From assembly GCF_021555175.1 (NCBI RefSeq), contig NZ_JAKGRW010000012.1, positions 124,001 to 188,000 on the forward strand: a DNA stretch of 64,000 bases, written 5' to 3'. This document shows positions 18,972 to 27,652 of the stretch, piece by piece; position 1 is the stretch's first letter; every line of letters begins with the position of its first letter. The notes below the pieces were generated by a model. It saw nothing but the letters and a program-made list of their open reading frames with translations. It did not search any database and was not told the DNA's origin. The DNA is from Nocardioides alcanivorans. GTDB taxonomy: Bacteria > Actinomycetota > Actinomycetes > Propionibacteriales > Nocardioidaceae. The position numbers and the translations under genes are program-made.

Positions 18972-20102
18972 CTAAGGCTGCCCATTCCAGACTTCCTCCT
19001 TGAAGCGTCTCTTCAGTTCGTTTGTGTCGCCGAACAACCCATCAACGTTGCCGTCGCCCCAGTTGCTCGAGTTCACGAGGCGAATCGGCAGTTCCACGTT
19101 GACGGGCTCGCCGACGGCAGCCCGCAGGACAGCATCCGCTGAGAAGTACCCCATGATCTCTCCTGGCGTCCACAGCACGCTAGACGCGACGCTGTTGCCC
19201 TTGACAGCGTCGGTCAGCCCCGAGCCCTCGCCACTGGCTATCGGAACCTCGCGGCCCAGTGCGCTCGTCGCTTGTATAGCGTACGGCACAAAGTTGTCGC
19301 CGGCCGCCGAGGCGATGTAGTTGATGGCGGGATCTCGCTGCAGCACCGACTGCAGTTGGGGCGCCAAGGATGTCGCATAGGTGGCTGTGTTTGCTTCTTC
19401 GATCTCGGCCTTGCAATCCGGACACAGACTCTTCACCTCCTCAACGAAGGATTCGGCACTGTCGATGACGAGTTGGGATCCACTGGTCGAGATCGTGATC
19501 GCGTTGAGCTTGCAGTTCGTCTCCGCCAGCGCGTAGTCGGCTTGGGTAGCCCCCATGAGCTTGACCGAAGGCGCGACACTGGCGGCGATTCCATCCGGGA
19601 GCGGCGAACTCGGGTCACTCGCATTCGCGTTGACTACGGGGACGCCAGCCGAGTTCGCGTCGGAGACAGCCGTGGGTACGAGCGCAGCCGCGTCGTAGCC
19701 GTCGGTCACGATCCCGGATACCTTCTGAGCGATTGCGGATCCAAATGCCTGAGTTATAACGTCAGGACGGCCTTTGCCGTCGAAGAGAATCGCCTCAGCC
19801 CCGACCGACTCGACAGCCTCCTTGAATGCTTCGAACTTCTGCTTGACGACGGAGTTACTAATGATTCCCACATACGCGAATTTCTTGTCGGCCAGTGATG
19901 AACCGTCGATGGCGGGGGGCAACTCAAACTCCGGGACGGCCATCGCCTTCTCATAGCGGACCTTCGCCTCGACCGCACAGTCAGTCCTGGGTCCAGTATC
20001 AACCGCGGTCGCTTGCGTGTCGCCCTCCGAGCAGGCGCTGCCAATGAGGCCCACAATGAAGCCTAAAGTCACGATCAAAGCTTGCCGGCGTTTACCGCGC
20101 AT
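18972..20102 (-). CDS. sugar-type ABC solute-binding lipoprotein (RbsB-like)
   Basis: About 376 residues. Lipoprotein signal with LIGSAC box near residue 25, then a periplasmic-binding-protein type-1 fold: KKFAYVGIISNSVVKQKFEA, the domain-linking SGIVTDGYDAAALVPTAVSD, and VVNANASDPSSPLP in the binding cleft. Start ATG 20102 gives a clean signal peptide with GAGAGG upstream; starts up to 20150 are in frame. There is no ATPase or permease next to it; the matching ribose-type pair lies at 27653-30213, past the IS island. The two probably work together (inference). Confidence 0.82.
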   Translation of the reverse strand: MRGKRRQALIVTLGFIVGLIGSACSEGDTQATAVDTGPRTDCAVEAKVRYEKAMAVPEFELPPAIDGSSLADKKFAYVGIISNSVVKQKFEAFKEAVESVGAEAILFDGKGRPDVITQAFGSAIAQKVSGIVTDGYDAAALVPTAVSDANSAGVPVVNANASDPSSPLPDGIAASVAPSVKLMGATQADYALAETNCKLNAITISTSGSQLVIDSAESFVEEVKSLCPDCKAEIEEANTATYATSLAPQLQSVLQRDPAINYIASAAGDNFVPYAIQATSALGREVPIASGEGSGLTDAVKGNSVASSVLWTPGEIMGYFSADAVLRAAVGEPVNVELPIRLVNSSNWGDGNVDGLFGDTNELKRRFKEEVWNGQP

Positions 20103-20318
20103 TCGCACGTACCTCTCAGTCAGTTTCGCTCGATGGAGCATCTGCATCACCCTTCTTGCGGCTTGAACACTCTTGAACCCGAGACGTTCCCTCTCGCCGA
20201 GATACTGTCCGCCGCTTCGGCCTCGCCTGATGTGTGCGGCGACGAACCTTTGTCGCGACCCCGATGAGCACGTTCCGCCCCGGCCCGATCAGCCGGCGGC
20301 AGGCGGCGCCACCAGTGC

Positions 20319-20330
20319 TCAGTACACTGA
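20319..20330. promoter_or_regulatory. operator copy TCAGTACACTGA
   Basis: Palindrome extended by one pair to CTCAGTACACTGAG, 217 bp upstream of the binding-protein gene ending at 18972. The remaining 20103-20571 interval holds no gene. Confidence 0.6.
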
Positions 20331-20571
20331 GGATTTTGCGACAGTAATCCCGGTCACATTGCTTGTCAATGGGGTAGGGGGCCGACTGAGACTTGATGCG
20401 GCAATCCCACCCCGGCTGCAAGGCCGTGTGGTGGTGCGATTCAGTTAGCCCGGATCGTTCACCGCGCCGCGGTCTGATCGGCGAGTAGAAACACGGAAGT
20501 GCCTGCCCAGCAGGGGAAACTTGAACTTGCGACGGTTCAAGATCTCCAGCTTGGAAGGCACTCCGTAGGTG

Positions 20572-21443
20572 AAGCGTACTTCGTGGTCCAGTGGCTTGTC
20601 CGTGTCCGCCGATGGTGTCGGCGTGGTGGCCCACGCGGGCAGCGTCGGGCTCGTCTGTTGGCTGACCGGACGGGCCTGACCAGTGAACTCTCCAAGGCGA
20701 TGGCACGCCGGTCGTTCATCCCTATCCACGACCGCGGCCGGGTCCTGGTCGATGGCGCGGTGATGCTGGCCTACGGCGGCGAAGCGATCGCCGACATCGA
20801 CGCGCTGCGCCACCAGTCCGGCGTGCTCGGCCCGGGCGCGTCGCCACCGACGGTGTGGCGCGCTTTGGACGAAGTCACGCCCGCGCGGTTGAACAAGATC
20901 GCCACTGCACGAGCGCGGGTCCGTCGTCACGTGTGGGCCCAACTGCCGGACGGGGTGCCGGCCAGCCGGGTCGCCGGGCCGGCCTCGGCGCCACCGTGGT
21001 GCTCGATGTCGATGCCACGATCGTGATCGCCCACTCCGAGAAGGAGCAGGCAGCGCCCACCTTCAAGCGGACCTTCAGGTTCCACCCGCTCGGCGTGTGG
21101 TGTGACAACACGAGTGAGTTCTTGGCGGCCAAGCTGCGCACCGGTCGGGCTGGGTCGAACACCGCGACCGATCACATTGAGGTGTTGACCGACGCGATCG
21201 CCCAGGTCCCCGCCAGCCACCGCAAGGATCTGCTGATCCGTTCCGATGGCGCCGGAGCCTCGCACGACTTACTGAACTGGCTCACCGACCAGGACAAGGT
21301 CCGGGGCCGCAAGCTCGAGTAATCCGTGGGTTTCGCGGTCGCCGAGAAGATCCGCGACGCGATCAAGCTGGTCCCGAAGAAGATCTGGACGCCCGCTGCC
21401 GATGCCGACGGCGGTGTGCGTGAAGGCGGCGATGTCGCCGAAC
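20572..21443 (+). pseudogene. IS1380-family transposase, truncated
   Basis: Recognisable blocks in order: LSVSADGVGVVAHAGS, LLADRTGLTSELSKAMARRS, GRVLVDGAVMLAYGGEAIAD, LDVDATIVIAHSEKEQAAP (catalytic Asp region), DNTSEFLAAKLRTGRAGSN and KDLLIRSDGAGASHDLLNWL. Frame breaks lie near 20650 and 20985. A true in-frame TAA at 21319 replaces what should be Tyr in KLEYSVGF, and the gene is cut at about 21440 by the IS3 element. Inactive. Confidence 0.8.
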
Positions 21444-21466
21444 TGAATCGCACTGGGTTTCGTTCC
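21440..21466. repeat. IS3 left terminal inverted repeat
   Basis: 27 bases starting GAACTGAATCGCACTGGG; the exact reverse complement is at 24151-24177. Confidence 0.9.
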
Positions 21467-21700
21467 TATGCGTTCCCTTGGACAGCGAGTGCTGGCCGGG
21501 ATGATTCTTGGGCAGCGTAGTACGCGGCCTCGACCTCGAGCGGGGTGCGCATGTCGAGCTCCCCGTGAAGGCGTTGGTTGTTCCACCACCACACGTACTC
21601 CAGCGTCGCGAGCTCGACCTGCTCGATCGTGCGCCACGGCCCGCGCCGTCTGATGAGTTCGGTCTTGTAGAGCCCGTTGACGGCCTCGGCCAGCGCGTTG
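21466..21700 (-). pseudogene. IS3 OrfB, C-terminal piece after the IS110 insertion
   Basis: Reads NALAEAVNGLYKTELIRR, then WRTIEQVELATLEYVWWWNN and RLHGELDMRTPLEVEAAYYA, the standard end of an IS3 integrase core including the catalytic Glu (ALAEAVNGLYK). The stop at 21466 lies at the inner edge of the left repeat. Joined to 23116-23818 it would make a whole OrfB. Confidence 0.85.
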
Positions 21701-21725
21701 ATGCTCCTATAGATCGTCAAGTCGA

Positions 21726-22871
21726 TCAGGCGGCCATTTCGAGATCCTCGCCGCCGGGGTTGGTGATGGCGTCTGGTGCTGGAAGGAGCCGGAAGAGTTC
21801 GCGAGCGAGGTAGCGCTTGAGGCAGCGGATGATCTCCCGCTTCGACATCCCCTCGGCGGTGCGACGGGCCACGTAGTCGATGGTCGGCTGGTGCCATCGC
21901 ATGCGCACGATCACCACGCGATACAGCGCAGCGTTGGCCTGGCGGTTCCCGCCGCGATACAGACGGTGCCGACTGTTCGTCTTCCCGGATCCGGCTGGGA
22001 TCGGGCAAGCGCCGCACATCTTCGCGAACGCGGCCTCGGACTTGATCCGGTTGGCGTTGTCGCCGGCGGTGATGAGCATCTGCGCCGCGGTGTCGTAGCC
22101 GACGCCGACGGCCTCGACGAGCTGGGGCGCGGCGGCCGCGGTGAGCGCCTTCATCGACGCGGCGTGAGCCTTGGCCTCCTCGTGCAGCGACAACCAACGC
22201 TTGGCCATCGAGGACAGCACGTGCCGCATCGCGGAGTCTGGGTCCGCAGGAACAACGACGGCCGGTGCACCACGGCGCACGGGCGGAAGCGGTGCCGGTC
22301 CGTCGAGCGCAGCGCATGCGGTGATGAGCTTGTGGTCGGTGAGTTTCTCCAGCTCTGCCCGCAGCGCTTCGCTGCCGGTAGCAAGGGTCGCCTTGAGCGT
22401 GATCATGGCGGTGGTGCGGGCCTGGACGGCGCCGTCGTAGGCGATCTTGACCAGCCTGATCGTCTCGACTGCCCCGTCGGCGTTCTTGGGCGTGGCCAGT
22501 CCCTGGCCGGCCAGCAACTGCCGTGCAGCATGTTCGGCGTCGATAGTGTCGTTCTTGCCCGCAAGTCGGCGTTCCGCAGCCCGTGCTGGCCGGGCGATCT
22601 CGTGGACGTCGTGGCCGTGGCGGCGTAGGTAGCGGGCCAGCCCGATGCCGTAGGAGCCGGTTCCCTCGATGCCGAACCCGACCAGTCGACCGGCGGACCC
22701 GACGAAGGCCAGGCAGAACGCGAGGAGTTCCTCGAACCCGGCGATGGTGGTGGGCACGACGATGTCGCCGAGTCGGCCGCCGAGGCCGTCGATCGCGACA
22801 GCTACGTGGTTGTCCTTGTGGGTGTCGACACCGACGATGACATCGTCGCGGCGAAGCTGCATGCTGGGCAT
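21726..22871 (-). CDS. IS110-family transposase
   Basis: 381 residues, intact. The N-terminal DEDD (RuvC-like) domain starts with VIVGVDTHKDNHVAVAIDGL and has the Glu in GFGIEGTGSYGIGLARYL, then NDTIDAEHAARQLL. The C-terminal Tnp2 domain carries EAVGVGYDTAAQMLITAGDN and CGACPIPAGSGKTNSRHRLY, with the conserved Ser of the transposase active site in PAGSG. Known IS110 enzymes are RNA-guided recombinases. It is the only complete transposase inside the nested island. Confidence 0.92.
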   Translation of the reverse strand: MPSMQLRRDDVIVGVDTHKDNHVAVAIDGLGGRLGDIVVPTTIAGFEELLAFCLAFVGSAGRLVGFGIEGTGSYGIGLARYLRRHGHDVHEIARPARAAERRLAGKNDTIDAEHAARQLLAGQGLATPKNADGAVETIRLVKIAYDGAVQARTTAMITLKATLATGSEALRAELEKLTDHKLITACAALDGPAPLPPVRRGAPAVVVPADPDSAMRHVLSSMAKRWLSLHEEAKAHAASMKALTAAAAPQLVEAVGVGYDTAAQMLITAGDNANRIKSEAAFAKMCGACPIPAGSGKTNSRHRLYRGGNRQANAALYRVVIVRMRWHQPTIDYVARRTAEGMSKREIIRCLKRYLARELFRLLPAPDAITNPGGEDLEMAA

Positions 22872-23115
22872 CGGGCTATGGGTTCCTCTCTCGCATCTCC
22901 GGGTGGGCTGTCCATGGCTCAGCTGGCCGGAGTGGGCGGACAGGACTGCGATGAGGCCCTGGTCGAGTCAGGCTCCTATCAGGTCACTGCCCACCCGGCC
23001 AGCAGCCAGGTGCACGCCACCACCCGGGGCCGACACGTCAACGCGAGGGCACCCAGCGGGGCCGGTCGTAACAAGGGTCAGACCCCAGGTGGTGGCGCAG
23101 ACACGATGCTCGCAA
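22872..23115 (-). ncRNA. predicted IS110 bridge-RNA region
   Basis: The 244-bp end upstream of the transposase start has no coding frame of its own and is GC-rich with repeated short complementary blocks (CCACCACCCGGGG and CCCCAGGTGGTGG). In the IS110 group the bridge RNA that specifies donor and target is made from this side of the element. The call is from position only; the guide loops were not resolved. Confidence 0.4.
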
Positions 23116-23818
23116 TCGAAGGAGTCGCCGACGGTGCCCGTGGAGGGCTTCGCGCCGAGTTCGCCGATTCGGTCGGTGTAGACGATCGAGAGGTAGTTCG
23201 AGCCGTGGTCGGCGTGATGGACCAGCCCGGTCAGATCGACCGCGCCCTCGCGCTTGGCGTCCCACGCGGCCATGTCGAGCGCCTGCAAGGGAGGATGTCG
23301 GCCTTCAACGTCGCGGCGACCTTCCACCCGACGATCCGGCGTGAGTAGACGTCGGTCACGAACGCCACGTAAGCGAACCCCGACCAGGTCGCGACGTAGG
23401 TGATGTCGGCAACCCATAGCCGCCGCGGCGCGGGCGCGTGGAAGCGCCGTTGGACCAAGTCGGCCGGCTTCACCGCCGCCGGATCCGGCTTCGTGGTGAA
23501 CACCTTCTTCGACCGCTTCACCCCACGAACGTCGACGAGTTTCATCAGCCGAGCGGTCTGATCGCGACCGATCTCCCAGCCCTGGCGTCGCATCAGGGCG
23601 TGCATCTTCCGGACCCCGTAGACGCCGTAGTTCTCGACGTGCAACCGGGCGATCTCCGGCACCAGCAACTCGTCCTTCAACGACCGCGCCGACGGGGCTC
23701 TGGTCTTCGCGGCCCGGTAGCCACGGGAGGTGATGAACCCACGAACTGCCGGACGCAGCACCCGGCAGATGGCCTCGACCCCGAACTGATCCTTGTGCTC
23801 GTCGATGTAGCGGATCAT
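23116..23818 (-). pseudogene. IS3 OrfB, N-terminal piece
   Basis: Reads MIRYIDEHKDQFGVEAICRV, then the HTH-like region and the first catalytic Asp in WVADITYVATWSGFAYVAFV; after a one-base loss near 23290 it continues with LVHHADHGSNYLSI (second Asp) and stops being homologous at DSFD, where IS110 enters. Start overlaps orfA by ATGA. Inactive because the Glu-bearing part is separated by 1.4 kb. Confidence 0.85.
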
Positions 23819-24126
23819 CTCGTCGTGGGGCGGTCGAGTTCCTTGGCGAAAAACACTGAGGCGGACTTCAAGATCTCGTTCGCCCTGCGGAGCTCGGCTA
23901 CCTCACGCTTGAGGCGCTTGATCTCCTCCGCCTCATCCGTCGTGGTCCCGGGCCGCTTCCCGGCGTCGACCTCAGCACGGTGGACCCACAGCCGCAGGGT
24001 CTCGACGTTCATCCCCAGCAACCCCGCGACGTGCCGCAACGCTGCCGTCTCGTGCGGGTGCTCCGGGCGGACCTCAGCGACCATCCGCACTGCCCGCTCA
24101 CGCATCTCGTTCGTATACCTGGCCAT
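23815..24126 (-). CDS. IS3 OrfA
   Basis: 103 residues. Helix-turn-helix of the IS3 type (YTNEMRERAVRMVAEVRPEH, LLGMNVETLRLWVHRAEVDA) followed by a leucine-zipper-like coil (EEIKRLKREVAELRRANEIL) ending in FFAKELDRP. Starts just inside the right inverted repeat and overlaps orfB by ATGA. Binds the element ends; not enough alone for transposition. Confidence 0.9.
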   Translation of the reverse strand: MARYTNEMRERAVRMVAEVRPEHPHETAALRHVAGLLGMNVETLRLWVHRAEVDAGKRPGTTTDEAEEIKRLKREVAELRRANEILKSASVFFAKELDRPTTR

Positions 24127-24150
24127 CGTTCCCATCCTGACTGATCAAGC

Positions 24151-24177
24151 GGAACGAAACCCAGTGCGATTCAGTTC
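24151..24177. repeat. IS3 right terminal inverted repeat
   Basis: 27 bases starting GGAACGAAACCCAGTGCG; exact reverse complement of 21440-21466. Confidence 0.9.
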
Positions 24178-24458
24178 TGACGGCGGAGCGGACCCGCCGG
24201 GCGGGCGACAGGTCTGTGACGGGGCTTCTAGTCCAAGCTCCTATCAGGTCAATTCCGCCTGGCCGGTGCGCACCACGACGCTGCACCGGAGCCGACCGAC
24301 AAATCGAACGCAGGACACCGTGGTCATACCTTGGCCGGGGTCAGGCCGGTCCAGCGCAAGAAGCAGGCACCCACCAGGGGCCGGTGGTACTTGCTCTTGG
24401 GCATGCCGGTACGCGCTGCGGTGGCTGCGCGGTCCTTGAGGCCCTGCTGGCGTCCGAC
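24178..24458. other. IS-junction debris
   Basis: A 15-base block (GCTCCTATCAGGTCA at 24237-24251) also occurs in the IS110 non-coding end (22972-22986), suggesting a remnant of a second IS110 left end. A minus-strand peptide ending KYHRPLVGACFLRWTGLTPA at 24324 has coding character, but I do not recognise it. Confidence 0.4.
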
Positions 24459-24904
24459 TTAGCGCCAGCCGCCGCCATCGGGCACTTTGCCGAGCTTCTT
24501 CACGTCGACGTGGAGCAGGTCGCCGGCCGTGTCGTGTTCGTAGCGGCGAATCGGTTCACCGGTCGCTCGGTCGATGTGGGTGAGTCGGTCGATCCGGCAA
24601 CACACCAGCACCGCGTGCGCGGTCGATGCCGGCATGTTGAGCCGGTAGCGATCTCGACCGGGCCCAGGCGCTGTTCCCAACGCAGGTGCGCGATCTGGCG
24701 CACCACCGGTGCCGGTGTTCAGTTGGGCCGACGGTGCGGGGCTGAGGACCGATCGGTCATCTCGGGTGGGCCTTGTTGCGATAGCGCTCAGCCCACTTCG
24801 CTGCCGTTCGCCACGACACGTCATAACGTTCGACAGCCCGAGCTGGGGACCAGCCGTGATCGACCATCAGCCTGGCCAACCGGAGCCGTGCACCGACGGG
24901 TCAG
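24459..24904 (-). pseudogene. IS481-family transposase fragment
   Basis: Shows VVRQIAHLRWEQRLGPVEIA-type DNA-binding region, LNMPASTAHAVLVCCRIDRL, and HDTAGDLLHVDVKKLGKVPD with the first catalytic Asp, then a stop at 24459 right after GGGWR. One frame change lies near 24660. The rest of the DDE core is missing. Confidence 0.75.
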
Positions 24905-25093
24905 GCCCAGGTCGAGAGCTCCTCCCTGGTCATCGGCCAGCAAGCGCTCGGTCTCCTCGACCAAGACCCCGAGTTCAGCTTCAACGCGCTCCGAACTGAG
25001 ATGCCGCGAAAATCGGCGACGCCCGTCCACGGAGCCAGCGACCTGGACCGCGGTCGCCCCAGACGTCGTGTGAACCCGCCGAATCCATGCCAA
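24905..25093 (-). pseudogene. IS1634-type transposase N-terminal fragment
   Basis: About 60 residues (MAWIRRVHTTSGATAVQVAG, HLSSERVEAELGVLVEETER) matching the start of IS1549/IS1634-type transposases as I remember them. It runs straight into the IS481 fragment, so this is a recombination junction between two dead elements. Confidence 0.55.
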
Positions 25094-25425
25094 CAGCCGA
25101 CCCTAGCGACACGAAAAAGTGTCTTAGAAGCACACTCGGATCCCAAGCCGTCAAGTAACCATCGGGCGACGGTGGTCAGGTCAGCAGGCGAAGCCCGCCG
25201 GCAGGGGTAGCATCGGGCACGTCGAGGTCTTCCATATGGCGAGCGTCGGAATCTCCATCTTCTGATGACCTCGACGCCTACCCCGGCACCGACGCGCCAG
25301 CCCGACCTACGCCCTCATTCGGAAAGAGCCACTAAACCTGTACAAATCAGGTCAGAACGACTCGAGATCCTCCAACAGGCGCCCGCTCGCTTCGTCGATC
25401 GCTGAAGCAACTATCGGCGGTGCGT
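25094..25425. other. non-coding spacer at the edge of the IS island
   Basis: No gene. AT content rises near 25330-25350 (CTGTACAAATCAGGTC), but no full operator match. Probably the end of a lost IS element. Confidence 0.4.
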
Positions 25426-26661
25426 TCACCAGTCCACGAGAAGCTTGGTCAAACCGTAGTTCAACCCGGTCCTCTTGAACTCGAGATCCTCCTCAGCCAT
25501 GGCGAGCCGGAGGCCAGGGAGTCTCTGGAACAGCCGGCACCACGCCACTTGCATCTCGACGCGTGCCAGGTTCTGACCCACACACTGGTGCGGCCCGTAC
25601 CCGAAAGCCACGTGGTGAGTGATCCCTGTCCTCGTGACGTCGAGTTCATCGAGCGACCGCTCCGCGGTACCGAAGGCCCGGGGATCGCGGTTGGCCGCCA
25701 TCAGCGACATAACCACTCCTTCGCCCGCTTGGACGACCTGGCCACCGACCTCGACGTCCTCGGTCGCAATCCGACTAGGCTCGACCTGAACGATGCTCAA
25801 GTAGCGAAGCATCTCTTCGACCGTGGTTGGTGCGAAGGTCTCCGGGTCCGACATCAGGATGTCGATCTGATCCGGATTCTTAAGAAGCGCCAATGTGCCG
25901 AGTCCGAGCATATTGGCCGTCGTCTCGTGTCCCGCACCAATCACGAACCGGCCGATGGTCACGATCTCTTCGAACTCCAGGTCACCATTGACCACCGTGA
26001 CGTTGACGAGGCGACTCAGGAGGGTCTCGTCAGGCTTCTCCTTCTTGGCCTGCGCCGTATCGCGCATGACATCTAGTACGAACTCGTTCGCTCTGACCCG
26101 CTCCTCGGGAGTCGCTGCAAGATCGAAGATGTCCTCCATCGCGTCAACCACGCGTTTCGCAGTCTGATGCTCGACACCCAGGATCTCGCAGATCACCGCA
26201 GTGGTGATTCGTAGCGCGAAGTGCTCGATAAGGTCGACCGGACCACCATGGGCAACCATCTCATCGAGTGTTTCGTCGACGATCTCAAGAACCCGTGGCC
26301 GGTGTCGTTCGGCCTGCTTAGGAGTCAAGGCAGAAATGATGGTCCGCCTCCGCAGTGCGTGCTCAGCCCCGTCCATACGGATGAAGAGCGCGCCCTCGGT
26401 CTCAAGCTGCGCCGGGGAATTGTGCGGATACCCCTCGGCCTGAATATCGGCGCTGAAACGTCCATCCTGCAACGCCTGACGTACATCGGCATGTTTGCAC
26501 AAGAGCCAGGGTTCGCGGCCGTTCCAGGTCTGCACTCGCGTCAGCCCCTCGGCCTCCCGGGCCTTCGCCAGGATCGGTGACAGTTCAAAGGGCGTGTCCC
26601 GGACGATAGGATATGCCAAGTGCTCTTCGGAGAGTCGATGATCGTCCGTGCGTGCCCTCAC
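25426..26661 (-). CDS. cytochrome P450 (2 of 2), coupled to a ferredoxin
   Basis: About 411 residues. I-helix VIGAGHETTANMLG, K-helix EEMLRYLS (ExxR), and heme loop FGYGPHQCVGQNLARVEMQ with the Cys ligand near residue 357. The N-terminal RLSEEHLAYPIVRDTPFELS resembles the bacterial P450 families that act on terpenoids and small ring systems. The GTG at 26661 overlaps the stop of the ferredoxin gene by four bases (GTGA), which decides the start. Its redox chain is the ferredoxin next door plus, probably, the reductase at 31256. Substrate unknown. Confidence 0.9.
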   Translation of the reverse strand: MRARTDDHRLSEEHLAYPIVRDTPFELSPILAKAREAEGLTRVQTWNGREPWLLCKHADVRQALQDGRFSADIQAEGYPHNSPAQLETEGALFIRMDGAEHALRRRTIISALTPKQAERHRPRVLEIVDETLDEMVAHGGPVDLIEHFALRITTAVICEILGVEHQTAKRVVDAMEDIFDLAATPEERVRANEFVLDVMRDTAQAKKEKPDETLLSRLVNVTVVNGDLEFEEIVTIGRFVIGAGHETTANMLGLGTLALLKNPDQIDILMSDPETFAPTTVEEMLRYLSIVQVEPSRIATEDVEVGGQVVQAGEGVVMSLMAANRDPRAFGTAERSLDELDVTRTGITHHVAFGYGPHQCVGQNLARVEMQVAWCRLFQRLPGLRLAMAEEDLEFKRTGLNYGLTKLLVDW

Positions 26662-26855
26662 GCGCCACCGACTCGGATGGCAGCAGCAGGGCAACGGATC
26701 GCTGCTTCCTCGACATGGATGCGTTCAGAATCCACGGGATCCTCGTCAAGCAACACGACTATCCCATCGTCATCTCGCTGGTCGAAGACCAACGGCGCCG
26801 CCAAGACACACTGGCCGGCTCCCACACAACTGTCCTCGTCAATCTCAATGATCAC
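26658..26855 (-). CDS. 3Fe-4S-type ferredoxin for the P450
   Basis: 65 residues, acidic. Cluster ligands: Cys in DEDSCVGAGQCV (C-x5-C) and the later CPAAAI, so three Cys, the pattern of single-cluster [3Fe-4S] P450 ferredoxins of actinobacteria. The GTG at 26855 has GAGGAGG six bases upstream; longer in-frame starts lack a site. Coupled to the P450 by a 4-bp overlap, it is the immediate electron donor. The operator copy at 26961 lies 106 bp upstream. Confidence 0.9.
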   Translation of the reverse strand: MIIEIDEDSCVGAGQCVLAAPLVFDQRDDDGIVVLLDEDPVDSERIHVEEAAIRCPAAAIRVGGA

Positions 26856-26960
26856 AGCAAACCTCCTCGACGCGACTGGACGCATCGCAAGAACGTGACC
26901 GGCACGAATCAAACCGCCCAACGCTGAGAGGTGATGCGCACAGATGTCCGTTGTATTCGT

Positions 26961-26972
26961 TCAGTACGCTGA
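26961..26972. promoter_or_regulatory. operator copy TCAGTACGCTGA
   Basis: Upstream of the ferredoxin-P450 operon. On the minus strand GATAAT immediately precedes it, a good -10 hexamer, so a bound protein would cover the transcription start. Confidence 0.6.
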
Positions 26973-27036
26973 TTATCTTAGAATGGGACTGGGTCTTGGT
27001 CAAGAGCAATGGATCTCAAGATTCGCCGTCAGTCGC

Positions 27037-27555
27037 CTACTCCGACGGCGGCTTACCCAAAAATGCTGTTCTCGGGTCTACGGTGTCCAGTTGCACACAG
27101 AACGTGAGTTGCATGACGAGTCCGGCGACTCGCCACCCGAGCGCCTCACGCCGAAGGTCCAAGGAGTGGGTCCCTCCGACAGCCAGCATTGTCCCAGGTC
27201 CACGTCCGGTCATCTCAAGGAACCGGCCCAAAAGTCGGGCGGAATCACGATGGATTTCCATTTCACACAAAGTGCCCTGATGACCGGAATAGACCCGGTC
27301 GTCCTTCAAGGGCCGGGGTGGCGAGACGATCCTCAGAAAGTCGTTAACAATTGAGTTCCGGCCACGAAGAAAGCGGTCCGGGCCATCAGCGCCACGTGTC
27401 TCAAAGACCGCGTCCTCGGTGAATAGCTCGGCAATATCCTGATGAGCGCCACCGCGGTCGAAGAGCAGGAGGTAGCGGTGCCATAGGCACCGGATCTCCT
27501 CCGCATCCTCCAGACGCCGAATCCGGTCCTCCAGGTTGGGGGAATTTTGGTTCAA
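27037..27555 (-). CDS. SnoaL-like / NTF2-fold protein (3 of 3)
   Basis: 172 residues: helix LEDRIRRLEDAEEIRCLWHR, FTEDAVFETRG, and SGHQGTLCEMEIHRDSARLL, with the NTF2-fold order seen in SnoaL_4 proteins. His in SGHQ is at the usual active-site strand. The TTG at 27555 with GAGG 7 bases upstream is preferred; upstream in-frame residues overlap the permease gene. Lies 98 bp after the permease gene, last of the ABC operon. Exact reaction unknown. Confidence 0.75.
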   Translation of the reverse strand: MNQNSPNLEDRIRRLEDAEEIRCLWHRYLLLFDRGGAHQDIAELFTEDAVFETRGADGPDRFLRGRNSIVNDFLRIVSPPRPLKDDRVYSGHQGTLCEMEIHRDSARLLGRFLEMTGRGPGTMLAVGGTHSLDLRREALGWRVAGLVMQLTFCVQLDTVDPRTAFLGKPPSE

Positions 27556-27652
27556 TTCAACACCTCGTCTTGTAGATGCACTAGTTCCAGCAGTCCCTAC
27601 CAGGGAGTTCGTCGGCGCCTCCGAAGGAGGCTGACGTGCCGACGTCAATTGA

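Larger units (their letters stand above)
21701..23115. mobile_element. IS110-family element inside IS3 orfB
   Basis: The orfB reading frame is lost at about 23115 and regained at about 21700, bounding an insert of about 1.4 kb that holds one IS110-type transposase and a 244-bp non-coding end. Both junctions carry ATGCTC. No terminal inverted repeats, as expected for IS110. Confidence 0.75.
21440..24177. mobile_element. IS3-family element interrupted by an IS110 insertion
   Basis: Bounded by perfect 27-bp inverted repeats (21440-21466 and 24151-24177; core CACTGGGTTTCGTTCC). It carries orfA and orfB on the minus strand, with orfB split by an IS110 copy at about 21701-23115. Without that insert the element is about 1.3 kb, normal for IS3. 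No short target duplication is evident at the ends, and it truncates an IS1380 gene on its left. Confidence 0.85.

Noticed and set aside
24324..24450. Short minus-strand peptide ending WTGLTPAKV
   Set aside because: Looks coding but has no start, no recognised family and lies in IS debris; noted within the spacer entry only.
25330..25350. CTGTACAAATCAGG as a further operator copy
   Set aside because: Fails the invariant CNGA half and no gene starts downstream within a sensible distance.
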